The notes under the pieces were generated by a model. That model made no database searches and was not told the DNA's origin. It saw nothing but the letters and a program-made list of their open reading frames with translations. Positions 1-8,503 of a stretch of DNA of 64,000 nucleotides are shown in pieces. Position numbers and translations under genes: made by a program. The stretch is from Hespellia stercorisuis DSM 15480. GTDB taxonomy: Bacteria; Bacillota; Clostridia; Lachnospirales; Lachnospiraceae. Position 1 is the first letter of the stretch. Each line of letters starts with the position of its first letter. The DNA lies in the NCBI RefSeq assembly GCF_900142165.1, contig NZ_FQZY01000006.1, forward strand, positions 97,475 through 161,474, read 5' to 3'.

Positions 1-1011
1 TCTCCGTTTATTCAGGTCACCCGCACTGTTGTTATCGCTCTGATTGTAGTACTATCCTCCAAACAGCTGGATTTTTTGGGTATATCTTTAGGTATGGTTG
101 CTGCTTCAATTGAATTAATCTCCAACTTATTTGCGCCGATTGAGAACCTTGGCATGGAGCTTCAAAATATTCAGCAGGCTATATCCGGTATCAAAAGGAT
201 AAATGATTTTAACAGTGAACCGGAAGACAGTCCTAAGAAATATGAAAAAAGAGCAGAAACTATAATCCAAAATCGTGAAGAGGTACATTTATCCTTACAT
301 AATGTCACCTTTCAATATGAAGAAGGCACAGAGATTCTTAAAGATATTAATCTCAGTCTGAAACCAAAGGAGAGGATTACATTTGTGGGGAGAACAGGAG
401 TTGGAAAAACCACACTATTTAAGCTTATACTGGGGATTTTAGAGCCAACGAAGGGCATGATTACAATAAATGGAGTGGATGTTTACGAGATACCAAACTC
501 CCAAAAACGCAGCATATTTGGGTATGTTGATCAAAGTTTCCCTTTAATTAAGGGAACTGTGGCAGAACAAATCAGTTTGAAGGACGAAAGTATTACGAGA
601 GAACAGATAGAGAGGGCAATTGATTTTGCAGGTCTTAAAGCGTATGTTGAAGCTTTGGACAACGGACTGGACACGCATGTAGTCAGTGATACTCTGTTTT
701 CCCAGGGACAAAAACAGCTTTTCGCTATAGCCAGAGCTGTTGTAACAAGCCCTCCTATACTTTTATTGGATGAGATAACAGCAAACCTTGATTCAATAAC
801 AGAAGAAAAAATAGTGTCGGTACTTGAAAAAGCAAGTGAGATGTATACAATATTGTCTATCTCTCACCGCCTGTCCACCATGATTGCAAGTGATACAGTG
901 GTTATATTAGAACATGGCAGAGTTAAAAATGCAGGATCTCCCGAAGTGCTTCTGGAAAGTGATGCTTGGTATCGCAGCCATATTGCACTTGAGAAACTGA
1001 CCTGGAGTTAG
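1..1011 (+). CDS. ABC exporter, membrane/ATPase half-transporter (5' end outside window)
   Basis: The frame is open from base 1, so the gene starts upstream of the window. What remains is the end of a transmembrane domain followed by a complete nucleotide-binding domain. Visible motifs are Walker A GRTGVGKT (about residue 105 counted from an internal TTG at 76), the Q-loop in GYVDQSF, a signature FSQGQ in place of the usual LSGGQ, Walker B ILLLDEITANLD and the H-loop ISHR. The catalytic Glu after Walker B is present. The order TMD-NBD is that of a bacterial exporter-type half-transporter acting at the membrane as a dimer. The substrate cannot be told. The altered signature is common in heterodimeric exporters, so a partner may lie upstream. 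No gene follows for 170 bases. Confidence 0.9.
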   Translation, partial: SPFIQVTRTVVIALIVVLSSKQLDFLGISLGMVAASIELISNLFAPIENLGMELQNIQQAISGIKRINDFNSEPEDSPKKYEKRAETIIQNREEVHLSLHNVTFQYEEGTEILKDINLSLKPKERITFVGRTGVGKTTLFKLILGILEPTKGMITINGVDVYEIPNSQKRSIFGYVDQSFPLIKGTVAEQISLKDESITREQIERAIDFAGLKAYVEALDNGLDTHVVSDTLFSQGQKQLFAIARAVVTSPPILLLDEITANLDSITEEKIVSVLEKASEMYTILSISHRLSTMIASDTVVILEHGRVKNAGSPEVLLESDAWYRSHIALEKLTWS

Positions 1012-1184
1012 CTTATTATGAATAGATGGAGTGCAGGAAACCACGACGAAGCAGGAAGTATCTGATTAGAAGAAAAATGTTGAAAACCGTGCAGAATATG
1101 GTAGAATACAGAAGAAACTGGGTGCCGCTGATTTGAACTGAGAAGCTGGGATATGCTTGTATGGCATGAATATAGAGGAATACT

Positions 1185-1838
1185 ATGAGAAAATCTTTTT
1201 TTAGAAATTGGTATCAAGATAAAATAAAGAACAAAGTCAAAAAAAGAATGGTGCCGCTGGATAAAATAATGAACGCTGGTTTATTGGCAGGAATGCTTTT
1301 TCTTCTGGCATTTGTTTATTACGGTTACAGAAAGGGGATTTTTTCATCTACTGAAGCCTTTGAGTCTTATATTGCAGGATTTGGAGTATGGGAAGCAGTA
1401 GTTTTTATTCTGATACAAATCATACAGGTAGTAGTGCCTGTTCTGCCTTCGTCGATCGGGTGTGTGGCTGGTATCTTACTATTTGGACCATGGACAGGAT
1501 TTTTATATAATTATATTGCTATATGTACAGGATCGGTGATTAATTTCCTGCTTTCCAGAAGATATGGTGTTGTTTTCGCAGAAAAAATTGTAGGTGAGAA
1601 GAGATTTGAAAAATATATCCACATGACGGAAGACCGAAATAATTTTGAAAAAGTGTTTATCGCAGCAATTTTTGCTCCGGGAGCTCCGGATGATTTCTTA
1701 TGCTATATTGCAGGTTTGACAAAGATGAAGCTGAAGAAGTTTGTACTCGTGATACTTCTTGGAAAGCCGTTATCGATTGCAATATTTAGTCTGGGTACCA
1801 GCGCTGTCATCAAATTTATTATTTCATTACTTAAGTGA
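1185..1838 (+). CDS. VTT-domain (TVP38/DedA-type) membrane protein
   Basis: A 217-residue polytopic membrane protein. After a basic N-terminus there is a TM helix (about 29-47), then the VTT-type core with a hydrophobic re-entrant stretch containing PVLPSSIGCVAG, a GPWTGFLYN segment, and the second half with FAPGAPDDFLCYIAGLT, which matches the conserved F-x-P-x-x-P-x-D of TVP38/TMEM64 proteins. Members of this family are thought to move or scramble lipids, and DedA relatives have been linked to undecaprenyl phosphate recycling. The start ATG follows AGAGGAA. The next gene begins directly at its end, so the two are probably co-transcribed with the glycosyltransferase fusion and the acyltransferase as a lipid-related operon (inference). 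Confidence 0.85.
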   Translation: MRKSFFRNWYQDKIKNKVKKRMVPLDKIMNAGLLAGMLFLLAFVYYGYRKGIFSSTEAFESYIAGFGVWEAVVFILIQIIQVVVPVLPSSIGCVAGILLFGPWTGFLYNYIAICTGSVINFLLSRRYGVVFAEKIVGEKRFEKYIHMTEDRNNFEKVFIAAIFAPGAPDDFLCYIAGLTKMKLKKFVLVILLGKPLSIAIFSLGTSAVIKFIISLLK

Positions 1839-1855
1839 TAAAAGGAGAGAACTCT

Positions 1856-4042
1856 TTGAACAAAAAAATGCTGAAATGGATGATAGGCATTACAATTATC
1901 TTCCTGCTTCTTGGAATAAGCTATAAAATTTATCTGATTCTTCATGAAAAGGATTTTGTAGAAAGCAATTATCAGAATATTAAAAAAATGGACAGCAGTG
2001 AACAGGGAGAAGAGTATGCCTTTGCCGTAATTGGTTCCGCTAAGAATTCTTTCGATGTTTTTCAACAGGAAATCATTCATGATATTAATGCAGACACTCA
2101 AATTGATTTTGTGATTTCAACCGGTGATGCAGTCATGGATGGAGCAGAAGATAAATATCGGATATTGAATCATTCACTTCACACATTGAATGTACCAGCC
2201 CTTATCGGCATTGGGAAAAATGAAATCTCAGATAGTGGATATATGCGCTTTTACAGACATTTTGGGCCATTCTACTTTTCTTTTTCATATGGAAAGGATT
2301 ACTTCATTTTCCTTGATACAACGGGGACGACCTCCTATAATCTGCAGGAAGGCTGGCTAAAGGGAGAACTTGCAAAAGCCCGGGAATATAACCATACATT
2401 TGTGGTTATGGATGACGGTCCGTTGGAAAAGAAAGGGGATAAAGGTTTCGGAGATACCGTGGTCAAGTATCTTTCGGAATATGAGGTAACGTCCGTTTTT
2501 TACAATGGAGACAACTATATGGATCAAGAAGAGCTGGGTGTTGCGTATCATTCAAGTGGGAAAGCCGGGGGAATCGCTGACAGCAAAAGCTATGGATATC
2601 TGAAAGTATCCGTGAAAGACGACACGGTTACAGTAGGAACAAAAAAAGTAATCTCTAAATACAACAGTGCGGTGACACGGACTATAGCAGGAATCTGGTT
2701 TGCTGTCCGCTCTGTCATTTATATTCAGCTTGTCAATATTTTGCTGGTCATGGCGGGCCTTCTGCTGCTCTGTCTGATACTGTATAGAAAGATGTCCAAG
2801 AGCACAGATTACTATAAAAATTTCAATGCAGCAGATACGGAGATACGAAAAGACAGGAAGTTAACAATTGCTATGTTTACCAATAATTACTTCCCCTTTG
2901 TCGGCGGTGTGCCAATTTCCATTATGAGACTGGCATCTGCATTGCGAAAGAATGGAAACAAGGTGATTATATTTGCACCGGCATATCCTGAGGAAGACGA
3001 AAGCGAACAGGATGTGGTGAGATGCCGCCTGATCCACTATAGAAAGTCCGGGAAATTTCAATTTGCTATTGCAAATATTTATGATTCTAAAATCGCACGG
3101 GAATTTGAACGATATCCTTTTGATCTTGTGCATGTGCACCATCCGTTCTGGATGGGTAAAGAGGGATTGAGATTAGCAAAAAAAGTAGGAATACCTGTGG
3201 TACTTACCTACCATACACGCCTGGAAATGTATTCTGAAAATCTGCCTTTTGGAAAGTTGTTTTTTAAAAATATACTTTCTCACAAAATGATAAAGAGATT
3301 TGCACAGCAATGTGATGGAATCATTGCCCCAACGATATCTGCAAAGGATTATCTGGAGAATGTAGGCGTCAGCAGGCAGAAACTGGTCGTTCCGACAGGA
3401 ATCGAGCTTCGTAAATTTCAGAATATAGATACAGCAGTAATTCATCGGCTCAGGAACCGATTTGTGAAGAGTGAAGAATTACTTATGTGTTCAGTGTTCA
3501 GACTTTCACCTGAGAAAAATGCCGATTTTTTGATTGAAGGCTTACAGCTTGTAAAGGATAAGGCGAAAGTCGGATTTAAGTGCATTATTATTGGTGACGG
3601 ACCCGCAAGGGAGAATATACAGGAATTAATAAGACAAAAAGGAATGACGGAGGAAATTCTTCTTCTTGGCAAGATACCCCCTGAAGACATGGCCCAGTAT
3701 TATCTGGCAGCAGACCTGTTTGTTTTTAGTTCTCAGTCTGAAACACAGGGAATGGTACTGCTTGAAGCCATGGCCGGAAAGTGCCCGGTGGTATGTGTAC
3801 GGTCGAGCGGAACGGATGATGCCGTAATAAATAATTATAATGGCTATAAGACGGCGGCAAATTTGCAGGAGTGGGCAGACAAGATAGTGGAACTCATGGA
3901 AAGCAACAGCCTCCGGGAGCAAATGAGCAAAAATGCAGAGAAGTATGCTGTTAAATTTTCCATTGAAAACACATCAGAAAGAATAGAAACATTTTACCGC
4001 AGACTGATCAGCTTAAAAAAGAATCAGACAAAGGAGTCATAA
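1856..4042 (+). CDS. Fusion: degenerate metallophosphoesterase-like domain + GT4 glycosyltransferase
   Basis: About 728 residues. A TM helix near the N-terminus (9-28) is followed by a calcineurin-like phosphoesterase fold (55-265), a second TM helix (283-310) and a GT4 glycosyltransferase (335-725). The GT part has TNNYFPFVGGVP, DLVHVHHPFWMG, VPTGIELRKF and the E-x7-E type donor site in SETQGMVLLEAMA, and resembles diacylglycerol glucosyltransferases. The phosphoesterase part keeps GD in STGDAVMDG, but the D-x-H, GNH and GHxH metal-binding positions read GSAKNS, GKNE and NGDN. It may therefore be non-catalytic. I chose TTG 1856 because AAAGGAG lies 7 bases upstream; GTG 1835 would overlap the previous gene and ATG 1868 is also possible. 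It probably glycosylates a membrane lipid on the inner face (inference). Confidence 0.8.
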   Translation: MNKKMLKWMIGITIIFLLLGISYKIYLILHEKDFVESNYQNIKKMDSSEQGEEYAFAVIGSAKNSFDVFQQEIIHDINADTQIDFVISTGDAVMDGAEDKYRILNHSLHTLNVPALIGIGKNEISDSGYMRFYRHFGPFYFSFSYGKDYFIFLDTTGTTSYNLQEGWLKGELAKAREYNHTFVVMDDGPLEKKGDKGFGDTVVKYLSEYEVTSVFYNGDNYMDQEELGVAYHSSGKAGGIADSKSYGYLKVSVKDDTVTVGTKKVISKYNSAVTRTIAGIWFAVRSVIYIQLVNILLVMAGLLLLCLILYRKMSKSTDYYKNFNAADTEIRKDRKLTIAMFTNNYFPFVGGVPISIMRLASALRKNGNKVIIFAPAYPEEDESEQDVVRCRLIHYRKSGKFQFAIANIYDSKIAREFERYPFDLVHVHHPFWMGKEGLRLAKKVGIPVVLTYHTRLEMYSENLPFGKLFFKNILSHKMIKRFAQQCDGIIAPTISAKDYLENVGVSRQKLVVPTGIELRKFQNIDTAVIHRLRNRFVKSEELLMCSVFRLSPEKNADFLIEGLQLVKDKAKVGFKCIIIGDGPARENIQELIRQKGMTEEILLLGKIPPEDMAQYYLAADLFVFSSQSETQGMVLLEAMAGKCPVVCVRSSGTDDAVINNYNGYKTAANLQEWADKIVELMESNSLREQMSKNAEKYAVKFSIENTSERIETFYRRLISLKKNQTKES

Positions 4043-4044
4043 GC

Positions 4045-4674
4045 ATGTTCAGAGAAAAGTGGCAGAAAATAGCAGCAGGAATCATGACGGCATATATCAG
4101 GTTTGTATATAAGACCAGCAAAGTCTGTATGATAGGTTTTGAGAAAATAAAGGAAACTGACAGGGAAAACGTGGTTGCAGCATTTTGGCATGGAGACAGC
4201 TACTGCCTGTATCCTGCGCTGGCAGGTATGAAACTATATGTTGTGGCAACAAAGGACAGTAGAGGGGATTATATATCCGAAATATGCCAGCACTTTGGCT
4301 ACCGTGCCATACGTCTTCCGGATAACCCGGATGGGGGAAATTATATCTTTAAAATAAAAAAGTTAATAACGCAGGATAATGCAGCAGACCTTGCGATTAC
4401 TTTAGATGGCCCGCTTGGACCATATCACCTCCCGAAATATTTTCCGCTTGCGCTTGCATACTTAACCAAACGAAATATAATTCCAGTTTCGGTACAAGTA
4501 AAAAGGAAGATAGAGCTGAAGAAGCGGTGGGATGCCTTTAAAATTCCACTTCCATTTAATGAGATGGAGATCCGGCTTCATGAAGCAGTGAAAGTAACAA
4601 AAGAAGATAAGGATGAAAAATTCATTTCGCTGATAAAAAACATACAATGTATTATGGAAGCAAACAGTAGATAG
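4045..4674 (+). CDS. DUF374 lysophospholipid acyltransferase-like protein
   Basis: A 209-residue protein of the DUF374 group within the LPLAT acyltransferase superfamily. Typical marks are FWHGDS near residue 48, which stands in for the H-x4-D motif, KDSRGDYI, and the LDGPLGP loop near residue 117. Such proteins transfer acyl groups to lipid or sugar acceptors at the membrane, though substrates are poorly known in Gram-positives. It starts 2 bases after the glycosyltransferase stop with AAAGGAG upstream, so the genes are translated from one transcript. Its position with a VTT protein and a GT4 enzyme suggests synthesis of a glycolipid or lipid anchor (inference). Confidence 0.82.
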   Translation: MFREKWQKIAAGIMTAYIRFVYKTSKVCMIGFEKIKETDRENVVAAFWHGDSYCLYPALAGMKLYVVATKDSRGDYISEICQHFGYRAIRLPDNPDGGNYIFKIKKLITQDNAADLAITLDGPLGPYHLPKYFPLALAYLTKRNIIPVSVQVKRKIELKKRWDAFKIPLPFNEMEIRLHEAVKVTKEDKDEKFISLIKNIQCIMEANSR

Positions 4675-4867
4675 GAGTACCCGCTGACTTATACCGTTTA
4701 CAATCCAAATTCCATAGGTATACGGAGACAAAGACAAAGGTCAGCGCCATATTATTTCAGTGCAAACCTGTTGTTCCATATTATTCCCGAAAATAAAAAC
4801 CAGCCTTTGCCTGTAGCGAAATGAAAACGGGCTGTTTGGACAAGGTAAACAAAAATGCGGATGTAAT

Positions 4868-5032
4868 TTGAAAAGGGAGATAGCAGAACATTATGATGGA
4901 AGTGTTGTGAACATGGGTGTAAAGAATCCGGACGGAACTATTTGTTACATTCTTGGTGTACGAAAAGATATTCAGAAGGATATGGACAGGCATACCGGTG
5001 ACACGATTACAGTGACCATACAAGAAGCATAA
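4868..5032 (+). pseudogene. Relic of a DUF1905-type protein
   Basis: A 54-codon stretch reads HYDGSVVNMGVKNPDG, then CYILGVRKDIQK and GDTITVTIQEA before a TAA. This is the ending typical of DUF1905 domains, small beta-barrel proteins in which GVxKxIRxxxG..xGDxVxV is conserved. No N-terminal half is seen and there is no start with a ribosome site, so it looks like a gene remnant. The reading is by eye and a profile search would settle it. Confidence 0.45.
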
Positions 5033-5394
5033 ATTTCAAGTTTTTGGTCATTAAAATTTAAGCGAACAAAAGTTTTACAGAGCATCAGTCAGAAATGGCT
5101 TGTTCCATCAAGGTCAAGTGATGCCTTCCGATAAATGATAGTACAATTGGTTTTCCCTGCGCTGATGAAGTAGTACATCCACTTCTATCATGGCTTTTGA
5201 GGTGGAAAATAATGAAAAATATATGAGATATTGACAGGTGGATCATATAAGTGAACATTTAGTCGATTCTATAGGAAGCATGGATTTCAGATCATGACAG
5301 ATGGAGTTTCGATGCAGAGTTGTAATTTTCTTAATAAGATTTAGAGATAATTAACAGCCCGACAAGTTTCAAATTGTTATCTGACTTACGACAC
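5033..5394. other. Intergenic stretch, no gene recognised
   Basis: AT-rich sequence with stops in every frame. I see no known RNA, repeat or protein domain. It lies between a gene relic and the terminator of the XRE gene and is probably decayed DNA. Confidence 0.4.
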
Positions 5395-5396
5395 AA

Positions 5397-5442
5397 AAAG
5401 AACAGGGCACAACGGTCAGTATTGGCTGAACTCCCTGTTCTT
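5397..5442 (-). terminator. Rho-independent terminator of the XRE gene
   Basis: Arms AAGAACAGGG and CCCTGTTCTT form a perfect 10-bp stem. On the minus strand the stem is followed by TTTTTGTG, and it begins a few bases after the stop of the XRE gene. Confidence 0.8.
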
Positions 5443-5445
5443 ATC

Positions 5446-5760
5446 TTATTTGTTTGTTAATTCCTTAGCCAGCCCTGCAATATGGGATAGTGATTTTTCG
5501 TCCAGATGTTTCAAGTTTTCAATTAGTTCTTTGAGCATTTGCGGGTTAGTGTTTTGCTCATCAAAAAACTCCTGTGGGGTAATGCCGAAATACTCACAGA
5601 TATAAAGGAATACTGTCATTGACGGAAGGGATTTCTTATTTTCAATCGTATTAATATAACTTTCACTCTGCCCCAATGTCAGGCTCATATCTCGTGCTGA
5701 TACTCCCTTTTTTGTCCGCAACTGCGCTATGCGCTCCGGTATAAACTTTTCATCAATCAT
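5446..5760 (-). CDS. XRE-family helix-turn-helix regulator
   Basis: About 104 residues with a Cro/CI-type HTH over residues 10-63: IAQLRTKKGVSARDMSLTLG, SESYINTIENKKSLPSM and FLYICEYFGITPQEFF are the usual helices. The short helical tail may be for dimerisation. It is a cytoplasmic DNA-binding repressor candidate. ATG 5760 is chosen because AGGAGG sits 7 bases upstream, whereas the GTG 6 bases earlier would overlap it. It is transcribed away from two small genes, and a perfect 9-bp inverted repeat lies directly in front of it, so it probably represses itself and perhaps its neighbours (inference). Confidence 0.88.
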   Translation of the reverse strand: MIDEKFIPERIAQLRTKKGVSARDMSLTLGQSESYINTIENKKSLPSMTVFLYICEYFGITPQEFFDEQNTNPQMLKELIENLKHLDEKSLSHIAGLAKELTNK

Positions 5761-5772
5761 TATCACACCTCC

Positions 5773-5795
5773 TGTATAGAATTATATTCTATACA
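5773..5795. promoter_or_regulatory. Operator palindrome upstream of the XRE gene
   Basis: TGTATAGAA and TTCTATACA form a perfect 9-bp inverted repeat with a 5-base spacer, immediately upstream of the XRE ribosome site. A third half-site TGTATAGAA at 5836-5844 overlaps the -35 region of the divergent promoter. This suggests one regulator acts on both directions. Confidence 0.7.
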
Positions 5796-5831
5796 ATCAG
5801 CATTTATATTTGATTATACTTTCAATTTCTC

Positions 5832-5860
5832 TTGATGTATAGAAATTAATCATATATAAT
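5832..5860 (+). promoter_or_regulatory. Sigma-A promoter for the small-gene pair
   Basis: TTGATG (5832-5837), a 17-base spacer and TATAAT (5855-5860). The operator half-site TGTATAGAA overlaps the -35 box and spacer, so a repressor bound there would block it. Confidence 0.65.
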
Positions 5861-5901
5861 ATGATGTATAAAATATTTAATCTTATACAGGAGGGATGGT
5901 T

Positions 5902-6078
5902 ATGTCAAATTATAAAGAAATGTATTTCACTTTATTTCAGCGGGTTACGGTGGCAATCAACGAATTGCAAGAAGCACAGCAGCAAATGGAAGAAATGTAT
6001 ATATCTTCTGCTCATACAAACGTAAGTGCTGTTGACACTTGTAAAAAAGAAAATGAAAAATCTGATATAGGAGAATGA
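5902..6078 (+). CDS. Small protein of unknown function
   Basis: A 58-residue, helix-prone protein with a Gln/Glu-rich middle (INELQEAQQQMEEMY) and no recognised domain. AGGAGGG precedes ATG 5902 by about 7 bases, which makes it a better start than the ATG at 5896 that touches the ribosome site. It is followed after 16 bases by the DUF6809-like gene and shares its promoter. The pairing with a divergent XRE regulator is typical of accessory gene clusters. Function unknown. Confidence 0.65.
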   Translation: MSNYKEMYFTLFQRVTVAINELQEAQQQMEEMYISSAHTNVSAVDTCKKENEKSDIGE

Positions 6079-6094
6079 AAGGTAGGTGCAAAAT

Positions 6095-6382
6095 ATGGAT
6101 AAGATTCTAAAAGCTCTATACGAAGGGGAAATTTATCCTGCAGAGCAATATCTTCCCTTGATTGAGGAATATAAAGATCTATGGAAGAAAAACTATCAAA
6201 AATATGAAGATTTTATCAAGAAAGTCGGAAGTCCTCTTGATAAGGAATTTATTAAGATAATGGACGAACAGCTTGATGCGGTTCCCCTTGAACTGTCGGA
6301 GATGTTTATCGATGGTTTCCGGCTCGGTGCAAGAATGATGATTGAAATTTTTGAAGATAAATATCAAAATGGAGAACAATAG
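6095..6382 (+). CDS. DUF6809-like protein
   Basis: A 95-residue acidic helical protein. The pattern ILKALYEGEIYPAEQ, YEDFI and the ending SEMFIDGFRLGARMMIE is that of the DUF6809 family, which is common next to XRE regulators in gut Clostridia and has no known role. ATG 6095 is taken as start because it has a GGTAGGTG-type ribosome site; an in-frame GTG lies 9 bases earlier. It is the second gene of the small operon driven by the promoter at 5832. Confidence 0.75.
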   Translation: MDKILKALYEGEIYPAEQYLPLIEEYKDLWKKNYQKYEDFIKKVGSPLDKEFIKIMDEQLDAVPLELSEMFIDGFRLGARMMIEIFEDKYQNGEQ

Positions 6383-6410
6383 ACTAAAATAGAATGTATT
6401 AAACAGATTT

Positions 6411-6545
6411 TTATGGTACTATGAATCTATAAGTAAAATTACATATATGGAACAGCCAGGTCTGTATTTGGAGGTGATGTGTATTAATACGGTAATCATC
6501 GCACTCAAGCTGGGGATCCAACAGCTTAATAATAGTTTGTTCCAT
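6411..6545 (-). pseudogene. Possible transposase N-terminal remnant
   Basis: On the minus strand GAGGTGATTACTT precedes an ATG that opens 44 codons starting MEQTIIKLLDPQLEC. The start and the good ribosome site recall the first residues of ISL3-family transposases, but nothing of the zinc-ribbon or catalytic domain follows. Treat it as a weak guess. Confidence 0.25.
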
Positions 6546-6688
6546 AAGTAATCACCTCATGCTAATCATAGCACTTTTTTGCTGTGACATCAACTAACTT
6601 TGGAAAGAACCGCTTCAAAAGATAGCGTCGTGTAATTCCTGAGAAAATCCTGTAAAATTGACTTAAAATATCTTTAATAGGTTACACA

Positions 6689-6949
6689 ATGGACCAGGAT
6701 AATAGAGCTTTATGGAAAGAACGGATTCAAGAGCAGGCATCCAGCGGTATATCTATGGCTGCGTGGTGCTGGCAGAATCATATAAAAAAGTCTACTTTCT
6801 ACTATTGGAAGAAACGTCTACATATAGAATCCAGGGAAATATAACCTGTAGCACCTCAGTTTGCCAAACTAGAGCTACCAGCCTCACCAGTACCATTAGG
6901 TAATCCAGAGGGACTCCGGATTACCTGGGGAGAGTTTTCCTTTAAGTAA
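6689..6949 (+). pseudogene. IS66-type tnpA relic with an in-frame stop
   Basis: The frame reads RALWKERIQEQASSGISMAA, WCWQNHIKKSTFYYWKKRL, then a TAA at 6842-6844, and continues in the same frame with PVAPQFAKLELP and GLRITWGEFSFK before a second TAA. This is the small accessory protein TnpA of IS66 elements (SG-x-S-V-x-x-W-C and FYYWRKRL motifs), broken by a nonsense codon. The tnpB and transposase genes are absent, so only a fragment of the insertion sequence survives. Confidence 0.7.
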
Positions 6950-6960
6950 AATAATTCTGA

Positions 6961-6998
6961 GAGAAACAGTAGCTTGCTATAGTCAGCTGCTGTTTCTC
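6961..6998. terminator. Stem-loop after the IS66 relic
   Basis: GAGAAACAG-t-AGC pairs with GCT-g-CTGTTTCTC across a 12-base loop. There is no T run, so it may be an insertion-sequence hairpin rather than a terminator. Confidence 0.4.
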
Positions 6999-7003
6999 CA
7001 TAG

Positions 7004-7043
7004 TGCCACGATTCGGAAACGGATTGGGGCATTTTTGTTTTTG
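7004..7043 (+). terminator. Rho-independent terminator
   Basis: TGCCACGATTCG pairs with CGGATTGGGGCA over a GAAA loop (one mismatch, two G-T pairs) and is followed by TTTTTGTTTTT. Confidence 0.7.
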
Positions 7044-7328
7044 ATAAATTTGAATACAGACTTATATTAATCTACATTCAATTTTGTTCCCCAGTATTTT
7101 TATGATTAATGTTGCCTCATAGTTGTAAAAGGATTTTGCCCGCGCATGTTTTAACGATATAATGCATAATAACTTGCCCGAATGCTTGGTGAAACGAGAT
7201 TAATTGCTAAAATGGATTAAAATTGAATGTTATTCAACAACTTGCACAGCAGGATAGAAAAAGCAAATGCCAGATCACCTCCACACTTCGATTTGATTTC
7301 TAAAAAAACAAATCGGAGGTAGAGAAGG

Positions 7329-7763
7329 ATGGGCTATAACAAAGCACAGGCAGAAGCCATATGGAAACAGTGGAAAGAAAAAGAAGAACTCCTATTACGG
7401 AAAGAGGGAGCTTCGGAAGAGATGATTGAACGGCTGCGTCAATCCGATTGGGAAGACTTCAAGGCAGAGAGGCGGTATCGGGAACATACGAGGGTGTTTC
7501 TTGAGGATGTGGAATTGCCGGGAGGTGACATTGCGGGGCCAGAGATGGAAGATATAAATGTTCTTTTAAACTGCATAGAAAACCAGCAGCTTTTATATAT
7601 CCTGCTGACAGCGGATAAGAAAACGCAGGAGCTCATTGTTTTACGGATGCGAGGGTATCAGATCAAAGAGATCGCTGCAATGACAGGGACTCCGGAACAG
7701 ACACTTTATACCAGATTGAACCGTTTGAAGAAAAAAATAAAAAAATTGTTGGAAGGTGAATAA
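7329..7763 (+). CDS. Sigma-70 region 4-like regulator
   Basis: A 144-residue protein with a charged helical first half (KQWKEKEELLLRKEGASEE) and a C-terminal sigma-70 region 4-type HTH over about 85-140: KKTQELIVLRMRGYQIKEIA, MTGTPEQTLYTRLNRLKKKI. It has no region 2, so it is not a full sigma factor. Such proteins occur on mobile elements as regulators of excision or cargo genes. The start ATG follows AATCGGAGGTAGAGAAGG. A deleted copy lies at 18413. DNA binding is a family-based inference; the target is unknown. Confidence 0.75.
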   Translation: MGYNKAQAEAIWKQWKEKEELLLRKEGASEEMIERLRQSDWEDFKAERRYREHTRVFLEDVELPGGDIAGPEMEDINVLLNCIENQQLLYILLTADKKTQELIVLRMRGYQIKEIAAMTGTPEQTLYTRLNRLKKKIKKLLEGE

Positions 7764-8279
7764 AAAGGACGAAATCAAACGGCTATACTTATATAAGGGG
7801 GATTTTTCTTCCTTTGGCCCTTGATAATTTCATACCAACATTATAGGTACGTTCCCATAAGCTGTAGCGTGACAGCATAAGCGCCAGGACATACAAAAGT
7901 AGCATTGTATGTATACAGTTTTTTGTCTCAAGTGATTTTTTATAGCTGTGAATAGGCCCTGGCAGGCTTTTCTCCATGAAAACAAGTGGGGGATAATGAT
8001 ACGCTTACTAGCTATACAGCAGAAGATGGACCTTGGGTTGTAATCAGCAAGACCCTTTGGAAATCTGCGAATGACATCTGGCCGGATGTCTGCCTGTAAT
8101 GTTCCCAATATAAGCATTGTAAAGGTTTCCGGAGGCGCGGGGGCAAATACGGAACTCAAATTAGTAAAAATAGAAATAAATAGAAGTGTTCTGTTGATAT
8201 CAGATACATGCGGCTGTGGAGACCCATGGCCGTATTGCTGTGAGATCAACTCTATAACTGAAACAAAAAGGATGAGCGT
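7764..8279. other. Non-coding part of direct repeat A
   Basis: About 515 bases between the sigma-like gene and the recombinase region, conserved in copy B. Both strands carry short open frames that are open in both copies but lack ribosome sites, so I do not call genes here. Near 8200-8230 the sequence ATGCGGC...GCCGTAT can pair weakly. The conservation may simply reflect recent duplication. Confidence 0.4.
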
Positions 8280-8402
8280 ATGTTTTATCGAAAAGAATAT
8301 GAGAAAAAAGTCCAGGAAGTACTGCGAAAGCGAGAAGGGCAGAAATCACATCTCTCCTATGGCAAGGGAAAAGGAGAGGGTTTTTTGAGGATTATTGCAT
8401 GA
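8280..8402 (+). pseudogene. 5' remnant of the helicase gene start
   Basis: The first ten codons (MFYRKEYEKK) and the ribosome site AAAAAGGATGAGCGT match the start of the DinG-like helicase gene at 19192. After that the sequence is unrelated and stops after 40 codons. It marks where the homology of the direct repeat ends and is probably not a functional gene. Confidence 0.45.
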
Positions 8403-8503
8403 TTCCTGTCCGTAAATCACTAGGAGTACTCCCTTTGAAAAAAACAATAGAATCTGAACCTCTTTTTATGAAATAATGTTTATTTCAGGAGGTGTGAAGA
8501 TAA

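Larger units (their letters stand above)
7207..8310 (+). repeat. Direct repeat, copy A (full length)
   Basis: About 1.1 kb that recurs at 18391-19220 in the same orientation with high identity. It begins near AAATGGATTAAAATTG and ends after the codons for MFYRKEYEKK. It holds the sigma-like gene and about 500 bases of mainly non-coding DNA. Copy B lacks the bases matching 7265-7543 (279 bases). The two copies flank the serine recombinase and the whole matrix-protein operon. Confidence 0.85.

Noticed and set aside
1012..1184. Possible small gene between the ABC exporter and the VTT gene
   Set aside because: No frame with a ribosome site or recognisable protein on either strand.
6477..6551. 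Plus-strand 24-codon frame MCINTVIIALKLGIQQLNNS, like a type I toxin peptide
   Set aside because: GGAGG is only 2 bases from the ATG, there is no clear TM helix with charged ends and no antisense RNA promoter is visible.
7789..8249. Minus-strand open frames in repeat A (62 and 139 codons) with counterparts in copy B
   Set aside because: They are open in both copies but lack ribosome sites, and recent duplication alone would keep them similar. Composition looks like chance open frames.
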